In this document: one piece after another, positions 54,901 to 64,000 of the stretch
Numbering within the stretch: the first letter of the stretch is position 1
Layout of the letters: the number at the start of each line of letters is the position of its first letter
Assembly (NCBI GenBank): GCA_030704615.1
Contig: CM060731.1
Span: forward strand, 57,642,756-57,706,755
Source: Takakia lepidozioides
Lineage: Eukaryota; Streptophyta; Takakiopsida; Takakiales; Takakiaceae
Reading direction: 5' to 3'
Length of the DNA: 64,000 bases
Made by a program: the position numbers and the translations under genes
Notes under the pieces: generated by a model
What the model was told of the DNA's origin: nothing
Databases searched by the model: none
The model's input: only the letters and a program-made list of their open reading frames with translations

Positions 54901-55964
54901 AGTGTTGGAAGGACAGTGGAGGTTGCACTTGGGCTTAGATAGAGGCCACGATTTTGGCAAAGAGAAACAAACAAGACAGTATCAAATAGTTTCCACTGCC
55001 ATCAGAACCCATGCCCAGGAAGGGCATCAGAAATTAGAGGTTGAAGAAGCTCTGGGGCAGACTCCTGCGAGTGGGCGAAGCAGATCCCTGTTCAATGGCA
55101 GCACCAACAGACCCTCCTCTTCCGCTTCCCCATAATTTGATAAGACGGACATCAATTGGAAACACGTTAAGACCTCCACAAAGACTAGGCTATCTTACCT
55201 CAGATAGACTCGTCTCTTCACCTCCTCTATCCTCTGTTTCTAAGCGTTGGTCTCTTGATCCAGTATGATTATGTCGGAGATGTTTAAGTCTCCAGGCTCT
55301 TAGTCTACTGCCATTTAATGGCTTGGTCTTGTTTATCTTAAACCTTGAATTAATTCCTGGTTGGATTCTTTCTTTAAGAAAATCGTTCCTGCAATTTTCA
55401 GGATTAGTCCTATAGCTTAGCTCTGCTAATCATTATTGTTCACCGGAATATCCGTCACAGTCCGCCGTGTGTGTAGGCCTTATGGCGGCCTTAGGCCAGC
55501 TGGGGTTTTAATTTTTTTCCCCATAATAATTCGAATAAAACTAAATCCAGGGCTTTGTCCCCTATTCTCTAAAAAATTAAAAAATTAAAAAAAAAATTGA
55601 TTAGCATGATAATTTTTGGAAGTTCGAGAGTTTTTGCCAAATTTTCACTTATTTACCTAGGCATGTTCATTTCTAATTATTTGCTGCCGAATCAGCCTAC
55701 CGACTACGGTATTGTCTCTATTGCTACAAATCAAAATGGCAGACAAGCAAACATTGATCCGCTCATCTTTTCCTAAAATAGGCCGGGAATAGTATGAGCT
55801 TGCTCAAGCTCAAACACTAGAGGAGATCTCACGCTAAGTTGTTGCTAGCAGGTTCGTGACTGTACAAAGTCAGAAGAGGCATGTAGGACGTCCCAGAAAG
55901 ATCTTGGAAGCAGCTTTGTTTGAACAACCACTTCGGAAAACAGTCAAACAAGAAGACAATGGTG
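54901..55964 (+). other. LINE-like 3' end fragment, no intact gene
   Basis: 55000-55310 has broken plus frames (LRPPQRLGYLTSDRL, SVSKRWSLDPV) of LINE-tail character. 55480-55560 ends with GGGGTTTTAATTTTTTTCCC and AATAAAAC and matches 45060-45130 inverted. From 55700 to 55964 no gene is seen. Confidence 0.35.
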
Positions 55965-56472
55965 TCGTGCGCATACGTATCGCTACACAACTACATCGTT
56001 GTCCAAGCCACATCACACATATATGCACAATAAAGTACAAAAGCTAAAAGGACACACACTCTCAACACAAGAAATATGAAATCCATCGCTATCACTCTTT
56101 AAAATAGAAGTCGAGCCAGGGGCACCCCAAGCTATGGGGACTCCACCCCACAACAACCTACACTCCCATCATAAGCACACTCAGATCTAAACGCATGAAG
56201 GAGCTCGGTCGCGCAGGCTCAACTCGAGAGAGATGAACTGCGCGACTGCCGCTCTCGTGAAGATAAGACGGTTCAGGTGTCAAACTAAACTTGACACCTG
56301 ACTTAACACTTGACCTAAATCCAAGTATTAAGTACAAATAACTAGCTTTATTCTAGTCGTTTTCACACTGTGCTTATTTAACTTGACAGCTGTCGTGCGC
56401 ATACGTATCGCTACACAACTACATCGCTGTCCAAACCACACCACACATATATGCACAATAAAGTAGTCTGCC
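55965..56472 (-). repeat. Terminal repeat block of the minus-strand gypsy copy
   Basis: Read on the minus strand: TGTGGCAGACTACTTT (start, next to the purine tract), then ...GGACAGCGATGTAG... and GCACGACAGCTGTCAAG near 56388, then about 350 bp of unrelated sequence, and again GTACTTTATTGTGCATATA to GCACGACACC at 56036-55965. The two flanking parts repeat each other over about 70 bp. The same A-X-A' layout is seen at 53096-53634. Confidence 0.55.
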
Positions 56473-56735
56473 ACAATCGCCCCCCTAGCTGGTGGATAGG
56501 TCCCTCTAACTCCAGATAGCTACAAGATGTATTAGCCACAGCCGTACTAAGTCCTCTATCACTGTCCCTATCGTACTCAAACTCTATCGACCAAGAGGCC
56601 GGGTACAAGAGTAGCCCCATCGTTAGTCGCCGTCTTGCAATCTGTGAACTTGAACCAGGATCTCGTGTGTTCAAGGTCTCCTAGTAGCTGGACCTTGCGT
56701 TTCTTGTTAGCCTTCCATGGTTGTATCCACTCCCA

Positions 56736-57038
56736 CTATCCAATGCAATGTGGACATAACCAATCCCCATCTGGAACCATCTCAAGAGGTGGAGTCAAGC
56801 ATCCCATATGCCAACCTCTAGAGCATCGATCACACACCAGAATGGTGGCTGCCCCTTTAGCAGACCCACACAACATGCACCTCAAACCTGCAGATACCAC
56901 TGCCAGGTTTGGGTCAATCCTGCCATCGACATTCGGAAGGTGACATGGCGCACAATTACGCACATGGTCCTTCCAAGTTATGCCATCCCGACCCTCCAAG
57001 ACCAAGACGCCTGAGGGCAAGACCTCTCGAACCCTCAA
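56736..57038 (-). pseudogene. PHD finger following integrase
   Basis: Reads GRIDPNLAVVSAGLRCMLCG, ATILVCDRCSRGWHMGCLTP and PDGDWLCPHCIG. C4HC3 cysteines and the His are all present. It is in the frame of RT and follows the integrase GPY/F-like module after NVDGRIDP. Conservation of every zinc ligand in both copies suggests it mattered to the element. Confidence 0.75.
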
Positions 57039-57047
57039 AATAACACG

Positions 57048-58071
57048 TCATGCAGTCACATCTAGGGTCGTAGGAGCAGTCTGCTGCAGATAGACATAGT
57101 CACCAGGGTTGAATCTCCGAACCCCATGACGATAGCCCCCACCACGTATGGTAGCATACCTCAACGTATCACGGTGTTGTGCAATGGCATGGTTCTCGAA
57201 AGCCATGGGTTCTGACTCTCTTGAACAACTCTGCACGCTGCTCACATGCACGTGCCCACAAGTCCGGATCGTCAAGGTTAAGAACTATAGCAGCTTCTCT
57301 GCGAATGGATGTAGGCAAATCCGGCTCTCGGCCAAAGAGAAGAAAGTATGGTGAGAAGGAGGCAAGTGACGCTTGCTTGCTGAACCTGTAGCCCATGGCT
57401 AACCAGGGTAACTGAAGGTCCCAATCTCCTAGGTGTCCCTTCTGCAAGCCATACTTGCGCAAACCCCTCTTTACTGTCTGAACAACTCTCTCTGCCAAGC
57501 CATCGGCCTCAGGATGATCCCGAGAAGTGGTGCGGTGGTCTATCAAGGCCTTGTCACACAAAGCCTGAAACTCCCCCAATAACTCTCTCCCTTGGTCCGT
57601 GAGTACCTCAGCTGGAGTACCGAATCGGCTAAGCACACAATCCAAGAATGCATACGCAGCTCCCTCACTAGCCTTATCAGGCAATGGAACCAATTCAATC
57701 CACTTGGAGAAGTGCTCCACCATCACCAACACGTACTTGTTGTGGCGCATGGTCAGTGGCAACGGCCCTGCAAAGTCAAGACTCCACCTGTAGTCCAATC
57801 CCATGATCGGAAGAGGGTGCAATTGTGGAGTAGGGGCGTTGAATGAAGCACGCACCCTATCACACACCATGCACCTAGCCACAAATTGTTGCACCTCTGT
57901 GTGCATACCACGCCACCAATACTGCCTCTGCAGTAGACTATGAGTGCGTCGCACCCCAAAATGCCCCAACTCCTCATGGGCATGCCGCACTAACCGTGCC
58001 CGCTGTGTTGGGTGAGGCACAATCCTCACTCGACCATCCTCCACACTCGGACCAGGTGTGTCCCCTCCCAC
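57048..58071 (-). pseudogene. Integrase with H2C2 zinc domain
   Basis: Reads HAHEELGHFGVRRTHSLLQR and CMVCDRVRA (HHCC zinc domain), LDYRWSLDFAGPLPLTMRHN and TDQGRELLGEFQALCD with HPEADGLAERVVQ (catalytic D, D, E). A GPY/F-like module follows (FNPGDYVYLQQ, REVLPSGVLVLEGRDGITW). The frame differs from RNase H, implying a shift near 58050. The catalytic residues appear present. Confidence 0.85.
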
Positions 58072-58259
58072 TTGAACCTCTTGGCTCGTTGTAGGATCCG
58101 ATCCCTCTCCTTAGCAGTCACAGTGGCTGCAGTGTCTCCAGTGCGGAGGTAGTCCAACACAACTGAATCCTCATGTATATCTTTGGCGCCACATTGCTCA
58201 TTGCTGGCCTCAGGGTCCTCAGACACTTGATCTACAGTCATCCCTGTTGCAGGTCCAAC

Positions 58260-58946
58260 CTAGCCTTCCGCTGCCAAGATACACAGAAATGCAGATGCAT
58301 GCCATCCGGGCACCATCTCCTCGTCCGTCTCACCATGCCACCGAGCTCCAGTGTCATCCTGCTGGCTCGTGCATGGATTGCGACTCAACCCATCTGCATT
58401 GCGATTGACCAAACCTGGTCGATGCACCACCTGAAAGTCATACTCTTGAAGGATGAGTGCCCACCGTGCAAGCTTCCCCGTAAGCTTGTTTGACTCCATC
58501 AACCACTTGAGTGGTTGGTGATCCGTGACAAGGGTGAAGAGATTGTCGTATAGATAGCACCTAAAGTGTGCCACGGCCCACACTGCAGCTAAGCATTCTC
58601 CCTCATATGAACTATACTTAGACTCAGCAGCATTGTTCGAGCGGCTAGCGTAAGCCACTACGAACTCTCTTCCCTCATCATCCACCTGTGTGGGCACCGC
58701 TCCAAGCCCCAGCATGCTCCAATCTGTATGCAGCTGAAAAGGACGCCCCCTAATAGGTCGTCTCAAGATGGGCGTTGAGGTCAACCTCGCCTTGAGCTCT
58801 TGAAAAGCTTGTTCTTGCTCATCTTCCCACTGCCACTCCTGGTCCACCTTGGTCAGCTTGGTTAGAGCCTTTGCAATGGCACTAAATCCCTTAACAAACC
58901 GTCTGTAATAGTTTGCTAACCCCATGAAAGCTCGAACTCGGCTCAC
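58260..58946 (-). pseudogene. RNase H and connection domain
   Basis: Reads VRAFMGLANYYRRFVKGFSA, EQEQAFQELKARLTSTPILR, FQLHTDWSMLGLGAV (RNase H DxS site), ESKYSSYEGECLAAVWAVAH, VTDHQPLKWLMESNKLTGKL and NRNADGLSRNP. This is the standard gypsy order. It ends at TAG 58260-58262, with a further spacer (RAKRFKWEGTHLVRVW) before the integrase. Confidence 0.85.
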
Positions 58947-58964
58947 ATCCGTGGGGCGTGGAAC

Positions 58965-59843
58965 CTATGCAATGGACTCTACCTTAGTCTGTTGTACCCC
59001 CAATCCTCCAGGATATATCATGTGACCTAGATACTCAATCTGGTTGTGGAAAAACTTGCACTTTCCCGAATGTAACTTCAATCCGTTCGTCCTCAAGCGC
59101 TCAAATACCCCCTGAAGGTGTCTCTTATGCTCCTCCACCGTAGCACTAAAGATGATGATGTCATCTATGTAGCACCGAGCAAACTCCACCCCTGCTAGAA
59201 TCCTGTCCATGACCCTTTGAAACTCAGCAGGAGCGTTTTTAAGCCCAAATGGTAAGAACCGCCACTGGTATAGGCAATCCTTCCCGTGCTCATTGATCCC
59301 CCAGAATGTCGTCTTTTGCTTATCCGCCTCCTTGATCGGCAACTGGTGATATCCGGATCGTAAATCCAACGTGTTAAAGACCTTAGAATGCCCAATGGCA
59401 TCAAAGATCTCCTATGGTGTCGGCATGGCATACCTATTGAACTTGGTCTGACGATTTACAGGCCGGTAATCACCGCACATACGTCTCTCCGTCCAATTGC
59501 CATAGACATCCTTCTTGGCTGGCATCACTGTGGCTGAAGCATACTCTCCACCAGATAGCTCCACCAAACCTGGCTCCCAAAGATCCTGAGTTCTCATCTG
59601 AATCAAGGACCTCTCCATGTCACTGTATCTATAGGGTCTCCGAAAGATTGGCGTGTCAGTAGCCAATTCAATGCGAATCTCTTGACCCTTCAGTGCTCCC
59701 AAGTTCTTCAAACTAAAGGCAAAGCAATTCCTGTAAGCCCTCAGGAACCGCCGCATATGTCGTCTCTCTCCTCCGGTGACAATGGGTCCAATGTCAGGCT
59801 CCCAATTGTCCTCCGTAACTGCAACCTTAAGTCCAGTGGGCAT
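58965..59843 (-). pseudogene. Gypsy reverse transcriptase
   Basis: Reads MRTQDLWEPGLVELSGGEYA, MPAKKDVYGNWTERRMCGDY, TLDLRSGYHQLPIKEADKQK, FLPFGLKNAPAEFQRVMDRI and CYIDDIIIFSATVEEHKRHL. All the usual gypsy RT blocks are present, with YIDD as catalytic site. A TAG at 59412-59414 interrupts between the PxP and the DLRSGYHQ block. Otherwise well conserved. Confidence 0.85.
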
Positions 59844-60047
59844 AGAGGTAGAGGACGCGTCCCGTGGTTGCTATGCTACAACCTCTTGAGCAGTACTACC
59901 TTCCTGCTCAGTCAATGACAAGGCCTCATCCTGCCCCATCATCTCATCATTGAGAACCTCCTCAACCCGAGAAGAATCCCCAACCTCATCCATCACAGCT
60001 GTCTTGGCTGCCAACTCCCTCTGGACCTCGAGCACCTCCCACGTGTG

Positions 60048-60611
60048 TCATGGATGTCTACACCCCGTGGTCCTCACCGGCTTGCCCCCACTCGCTGCCT
60101 GTACCGTCTCGGTAGGCAGAGAGACCGTCAAGGGAAGTGCACTCCGCACTTTACGTTGCTCAGCCGTAGCCAAGCTGATAATCCAGGTCAAGCAATTGAG
60201 ATCCATTGCTTGCCCCAACACCTGACGACATGATGCCTCAGAAAGAGAAGGCACCGCCGTGGTCCCAGTGGAAAACCCCATAACCCGCTCTCGCTTGTCG
60301 GCATTAGGCTCCACTAACTGTTGCAACTGAGCATCCCACAGGAGGCCAGGTCCACCATCCCGAAAAGCATGGGATTCTGGGAAGCTGAGCAGTGTAGGTA
60401 ATGCTGCTCGTGGTTGACCCACCCTGTTGACCACTACCAAAGGCGAACGGTCATCATGTCTCACACGTTGAGATTGCCTCCCTGTGTTCAAAATGTTGTC
60501 CACTATGAGGTGTGTTGGCCGCTCCACCCCATCAAATGCACGCTTGAGCACACTAGAAGCATTCGTGTCTTTTCCGAATCGACTGCATGTCCAAAACCAC
60601 TGAGGGAATAA
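60048..60611 (-). pseudogene. C5 methyltransferase C-terminal part
   Basis: Reads MLKRAFDGVERPTHLIVDNI, QRVRHDDRSPLVVVNRVGQP and NADKRERVMGFSTGTTAVPS, then CRQVLGQAMDLNCLTWIISL. The last is motif X of C5 methyltransferases (form R...LGNA....V...I). It aligns with 52240-52545 of the plus copy before motif X. It is followed in the element by the RT region. The catalytic half is missing. Confidence 0.7.
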
Positions 60612-61160
60612 CTTTGAGATGTTTGTTACTACTGCACAGTCGTAACGGATAAATTCACATTTCTAATGGCGGATAGAAGTTGCATCAATGACTCCACAGT
60701 CGGCACAATATTCGTGGCGATTTAATTCAATTACGTAATTTTTTTTTAAAAAAAAACAACAATTACAAGTTGTTTTAAGCACTAGAGAACGACTCTTAAC
60801 AACTAGGCATTCATTGCACACCCTATTCAAAAATGGAATTTTTATAAGTGCTCCACATGGCTCATGACGTGGAATATTTTAATGTATTTTAGGGCTTGTG
60901 TGGCTCATAGATATTGTTCTAATCGTCGGATGTAAAATGATCTAAGGGTGGAAGAGTAACTTTGTCCTTTGCCTGAATTTGTCTAAGTGTTGGGAGAGGG
61001 ATGGAGGCTTGAGAGAGAGACGAACAAGTGATGCGAGAAGGACGAAGACCAAATCGAGGCCCATGTCCTGTTGTTGCAAGCGTTTATGGCGTCAAGGGCG
61101 CATTATGTGCAAATGTGGGCTCTTGGCTCCCCTTTGTACCATGATTTGGTATTCTTCCTG
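60612..61160. other. No gene seen
   Basis: AT-rich with poly-T/poly-A near 60740-60760. No family recognised on either strand. Confidence 0.5.
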
Positions 61161-61164
61161 ATGA

Positions 61165-61400
61165 TCACAAGGTTCTTGGGGGAATCAGCTTGGTCTTAGC
61201 AACCCATATTTTAATCTCTGCCCGCTCAGCTGCACCGTGGTGGTTCTTACGAACCAATTCCACATTACCTGACTAGAGATACAAGCAGCACGCACAAGAG
61301 GTCTTCTTGGGTTCATGGTCAGTCTAATCCGCAATGGGTCATGAAACAAGGTAGAGGACAATGTGGTGAGGGCACCTTCTTCTTCGAGCTATTTCAGCCT
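61165..61400 (+). pseudogene. ParB-exon tail fragment
   Basis: Matches the second half of the ParB-like exon at 32380-32560: shared GCAGCACRCACAAGAGG, GGTAGAGGACAATGTGG (GGTCAAGGACAATGTGG there) and TTTCAGCCTGTTTT. The DGxHR core is absent. It joins directly to PPR sequence at about 61400, as in the 32-38 kb region but with the PDF exons missing. Confidence 0.5.
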
Positions 61401-62130
61401 GTTTTGCCAAGATGTAGTGTCGTGGAGTGCGATGCTTGCAGGGTATGCACAGCAGGGACGTGGGATGGAGGCTTTGGAGACCTATGAAGTTGCGAAGGGA
61501 GAGTTTGATAACATGGCTGAACAAGATGTTGTCTCAAGGAACACACTGAATCTCGCAAGATATGGCCAGCATGTGTGCGGGATGAGGGCATTGGAGACAT
61601 ATGAGCAAATGTTGAGAAGAGGTGCAACCTGACCGGGTCACGTTCATTTGTGTTTGCAATGCATGTGCAAACCTACATGTATGCCAAACGTGGGAGCATT
61701 CCCTTGTGGACAAGGAGTGTTAAACAATATGGGTGAGCGAAATGTGGTGTGGTGGAACGTGATGATCGCAGGACATGCACAACATGGGCGGGGATTGCGG
61801 GTTTTGGAGACCTATGAGCAAATGATGTGGGTCTAGGGGGTGAAGCCCGAGCACATTACCTTTGTTTGTGTTTGTAGTGCATGTGCGAGCCTGTTGGAGA
61901 AGGGCAAAGAGGTCCATGGTTGCATCGTCAAAGCTAGAATTGTGGTAGATGTCATTCTGAACATGAATACCCTTCTAGATAGGGAGTGTTCAACAATATG
62001 GCTGAGCGAAATGTGGTGTCGTGGAAAGTGATTATCGCAGGACATGCACATCAGGGGCGGGGATTGCAGGTTTTGGAGACCTATGAGCAGTTGATGTGGG
62101 AGGGGGTGAAGTCCGACCACATTACGTTCA
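61400..62130 (+). pseudogene. PPR fragments (decayed)
   Basis: Plus-strand pieces: DVVSWSAMLAGYAQQGRGME, NMAEQDVVSRN, HVCGMRALETYEQML, NNMGERNVVWWNVMIAGHAQ, PEHITFVCVCSACASLLEKG and NNMAERNVVSWKVIIAGHAH. They match units of the PPR gene at 35.7-37.5 kb, but indels and stops break the frame at least four times. No E or DYW domain. Confidence 0.7.
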
Positions 62131-62179
62131 GAGAGTTCAAATGCCTCTCCACCATGACCTTGCTTAGCTAACCATGCCT

Positions 62180-63130
62180 TGCTGATGTTGTTGTCTTGCA
62201 CTTGAGCTGTTTTTGGACACTGGCTGGAACATCCACAAGGCGGCTCTGCTCGAGAGAGAAATCAGCTTGAATGCAGGGGCAGATTTTGAGATCACAATCG
62301 CCACTCAGAACGTTGTTCTTTGCACCGGCATGGCATGTCAGCATGCATATCAGCCCAAACTCATTACTCCGTGAGCCTTCCACTGCCGGAGTGTGCCCAT
62401 TCAAGCCAGATCTTCGAAACGCAGGGATAGAACGGGGTTTTGAAACCAGCATTGCCTAATTGGATACCCAATTCAGCTCCGCATCTTGGTCCATTAATCT
62501 GATGCACATTGTGAAGTTTTCTGCCCGTTCACCGCAAGTTGAAGAAGGAGTATTCTTAAAACACGGGTACTCATAATCTGAAAATGGCTCCAGCTTATGT
62601 TGCTTGAGTGCGAATATGAGTGTGGTTGGCTTGGCAGCTTTACATCTGGTCCATCCCACTCGATATGATGAGCAGGTCCAACTTGACTTCTCTCACACAA
62701 AAGACGCTGCCAAGATGGGGTTTGCTGCCCTAGATGACTTCCCGTCATTGTTCTGGGCTGCAACATACAATTAATCTGGCCCATGGCGAGGGGCCTTGCC
62801 TTCCACCAATCATCTGTAAGTCCTGTGAAACTATTTTTGTGGCAGTTTGTAAGCAGTGGGCAGCGATGGTGGGCTATTGTAGGATTTGATGAACTCAATG
62901 CCGTGTACTGACAGCAACCCCTCATCTCTTATGCAAGCATTCAACAAGCCAAGTTGACTGCAGAGCATATTCAGCCCCCCACGTTTCTAGTTGCCTAATG
63001 TTCTTCATCTCCTGGGCAGAGCATTTTCCAGGGTCTCCATCTGTGATGACACACTATCTTCTCATGTAGTTCAGCTTCTGGTCTTGCTCTTGTTTGCACC
63101 ACCCCAATGAAGGGCAGTTCCCACCTGCTT
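62180..63130. other. No supported gene
   Basis: Open frames on both strands (for instance 62494-62925 minus) have no recognisable motif. Nothing repeat-like was matched elsewhere in the window. Confidence 0.4.
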
Positions 63131-63138
63131 GATTCTCT

Positions 63139-63980
63139 CTATATGGTTGTCTTGGGTCTTGGCAGGGTTTCCCACAACTGCCTTTCCTTTTCAGACTGCC
63201 AGTCATCAGCCTCGTTCTCCAATGCTTCACTTTCTTCCCAAGTGAAGTGCTCTCCTCTTTTATGCTTCAACGTCCCTGCAGGTGTCTTTTCCTTCATCTC
63301 CCGTGGTGCTTTCGAATGAATGAGCACTGATTTACATCTGTTGGCAACACTTACGGTGTCCCTTTCCTTGCATGCCACTACAGGCCCGCATTGACTTTCT
63401 TGGCAGGGAAGTCTCCTCCTTCTCCCTCATTTTCTGGCTCTGTTGGTGCCCCACTCACCTTGCTATCAGGGCTGCACTTATTTTGTGGTGTTGCGCCAGC
63501 CAAGGGCGATCTTTCACTGGTCCGATTGTTGGCAATAGCTGATTGGAGTCTTCTTGGCAGAGTCTCCCACGAGCTCCCATCAATTTCAGGCATCAGGTTT
63601 TCTACCCTGCCCTTCCACTTTTCATAAGCGAGGTGCCTGTCTTCCTCCCTTTCACTCTTCAGCCTCTCAGGCAGATTTTTCTTCATGCGATTGCTGCTCC
63701 CATACTTCCAGTCCTTGTTTAGTTTTCTCCAGCCGTCACCCTCAGATTTGACAAGGTATTGCTGCCCTTCCTTGTGTCTTTCCTCACTCCCAACTGCTGG
63801 TTTTATCCCAGATTCACCTCTCATCCTTGCCTGGGGTTTTGCTTGCCAAACAGCCCTTGTGTGGGAAACTTCAATGAAAGGCAACATCTCATTCTCAGCT
63901 CCTGTCTTTGTACCTCTTTGCAGCAGTCCAGCCTCGGGTGCCTCACTTTCTGATTGCTGGGTTGCATTCTTCGCCGCCAA
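63139..63980 (-). CDS. Unrecognised hydrophilic reading frames
   Basis: The frame 63980-63378 encodes a 200-residue charged protein (KLNKDWKYGSSNRMKKNLPE, ERLKSEREEDRHLAYEKWKG, SSWETLPRRLQSAI). A second frame 63378-63139 has HFTWEESEALENEADDWQSE and QLWETLPRPKTTI. Both carry a WETLPR word, so they may be repeats of one module. The gene may continue beyond the window edge. I do not recognise the family, and it could be non-coding. Confidence 0.25.
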
Positions 63981-64000
63981 CCTTTGACAAGAAAGTGTGC

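Larger units (their letters stand above)
55965..60611 (-). mobile_element. Ty3/gypsy element with cytosine methyltransferase and PHD finger (5'-truncated copy)
   Basis: On the minus strand from 60611: methyltransferase C-terminus (60611-60048), reverse transcriptase (59843-58965), RNase H (58946-58260), integrase (58071-57048), PHD finger (57038-56736), then a purine tract (GGGGGGCG, 56467-56477) and terminal repeats. Gag, protease and most of the methyltransferase are missing. RT and RNase H share one frame interrupted by TAG at 59412-59414, 58965-58967 and 58260-58262; the integrase is one frame over. It complements the plus copy and gives the full domain order of the family. Confidence 0.8.

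Overview
The window looks like nuclear DNA from a large, repeat-rich streptophyte genome, most likely a land plant outside the flowering plants. I cannot name the species. The support is a plant-type DYW pentatricopeptide-repeat (PPR) protein, the plant organellar ssDNA-binding PDF motif, a plant-type four-cysteine glutaredoxin protein, short GT-AG introns, and a mix of Ty3/gypsy, LINE, CACTA-like, Crypton-like and MITE sequence. I saw no bacterial operon, rRNA, tRNA or CRISPR.

Layout. 0-2 kb: partial minus-strand copy of a methyltransferase-like gene family. 2-4.8 kb: CACTA-like element carrying PPR and PDF-motif fragments. 5.2-6.7 kb: decayed Crypton-like tyrosine recombinase. 7.1-8.6 kb: LINE fragment, second CACTA-like end, PPR fragment. 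8.8-10.75 kb: same-strand row of cellular gene fragments (KRI1-like, FKBP-like, FCP1/HAD phosphatase-like). 12.3-17.4 kb: six-exon minus-strand gene with a ParB-like domain and a beta-class DNA-methyltransferase-like domain, its introns and flanks filled with a 20-bp palindrome. 18.4-20.3 kb: transposase-like gene, partly duplicated at 39.8-40.5 kb. 20.7-26.5 kb: second palindrome family, a foldback, gypsy gag and a DYW fragment. 27.3-30.8 kb: retrotransposon leader with an inverted gag segment. 32-38.3 kb: ParB-like exon, PDF-motif exons, a LINE insertion, and the one long intact gene, a PDF-PPR-DYW reading frame. 40.6-43.8 kb: unidentified reading frames facing a glutaredoxin-domain gene. 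45.6-46.1 kb: MITE. 46.4-53.6 kb and 56-60.6 kb: two oppositely oriented copies of a Ty3/gypsy element that carries a C5 cytosine methyltransferase between protease and reverse transcriptase and a PHD finger after the integrase. 61-64 kb: more ParB and PPR fragments and an unrecognised reading frame.

The most notable signals are (1) the ParB plus beta-class methyltransferase gene with its palindromes, (2) the gypsy element carrying a cytosine methyltransferase and a PHD finger, and (3) the open reading frame joining half of an organellar ssDNA-binding PDF motif to a DYW PPR protein with six exact 303-bp repeat units. Two unrelated DNA-methyltransferase lineages, both in repeated sequence, therefore lie within 64 kb. 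Most other coding sequence is decayed. All domain names come from reading motifs by eye; no database search was run.
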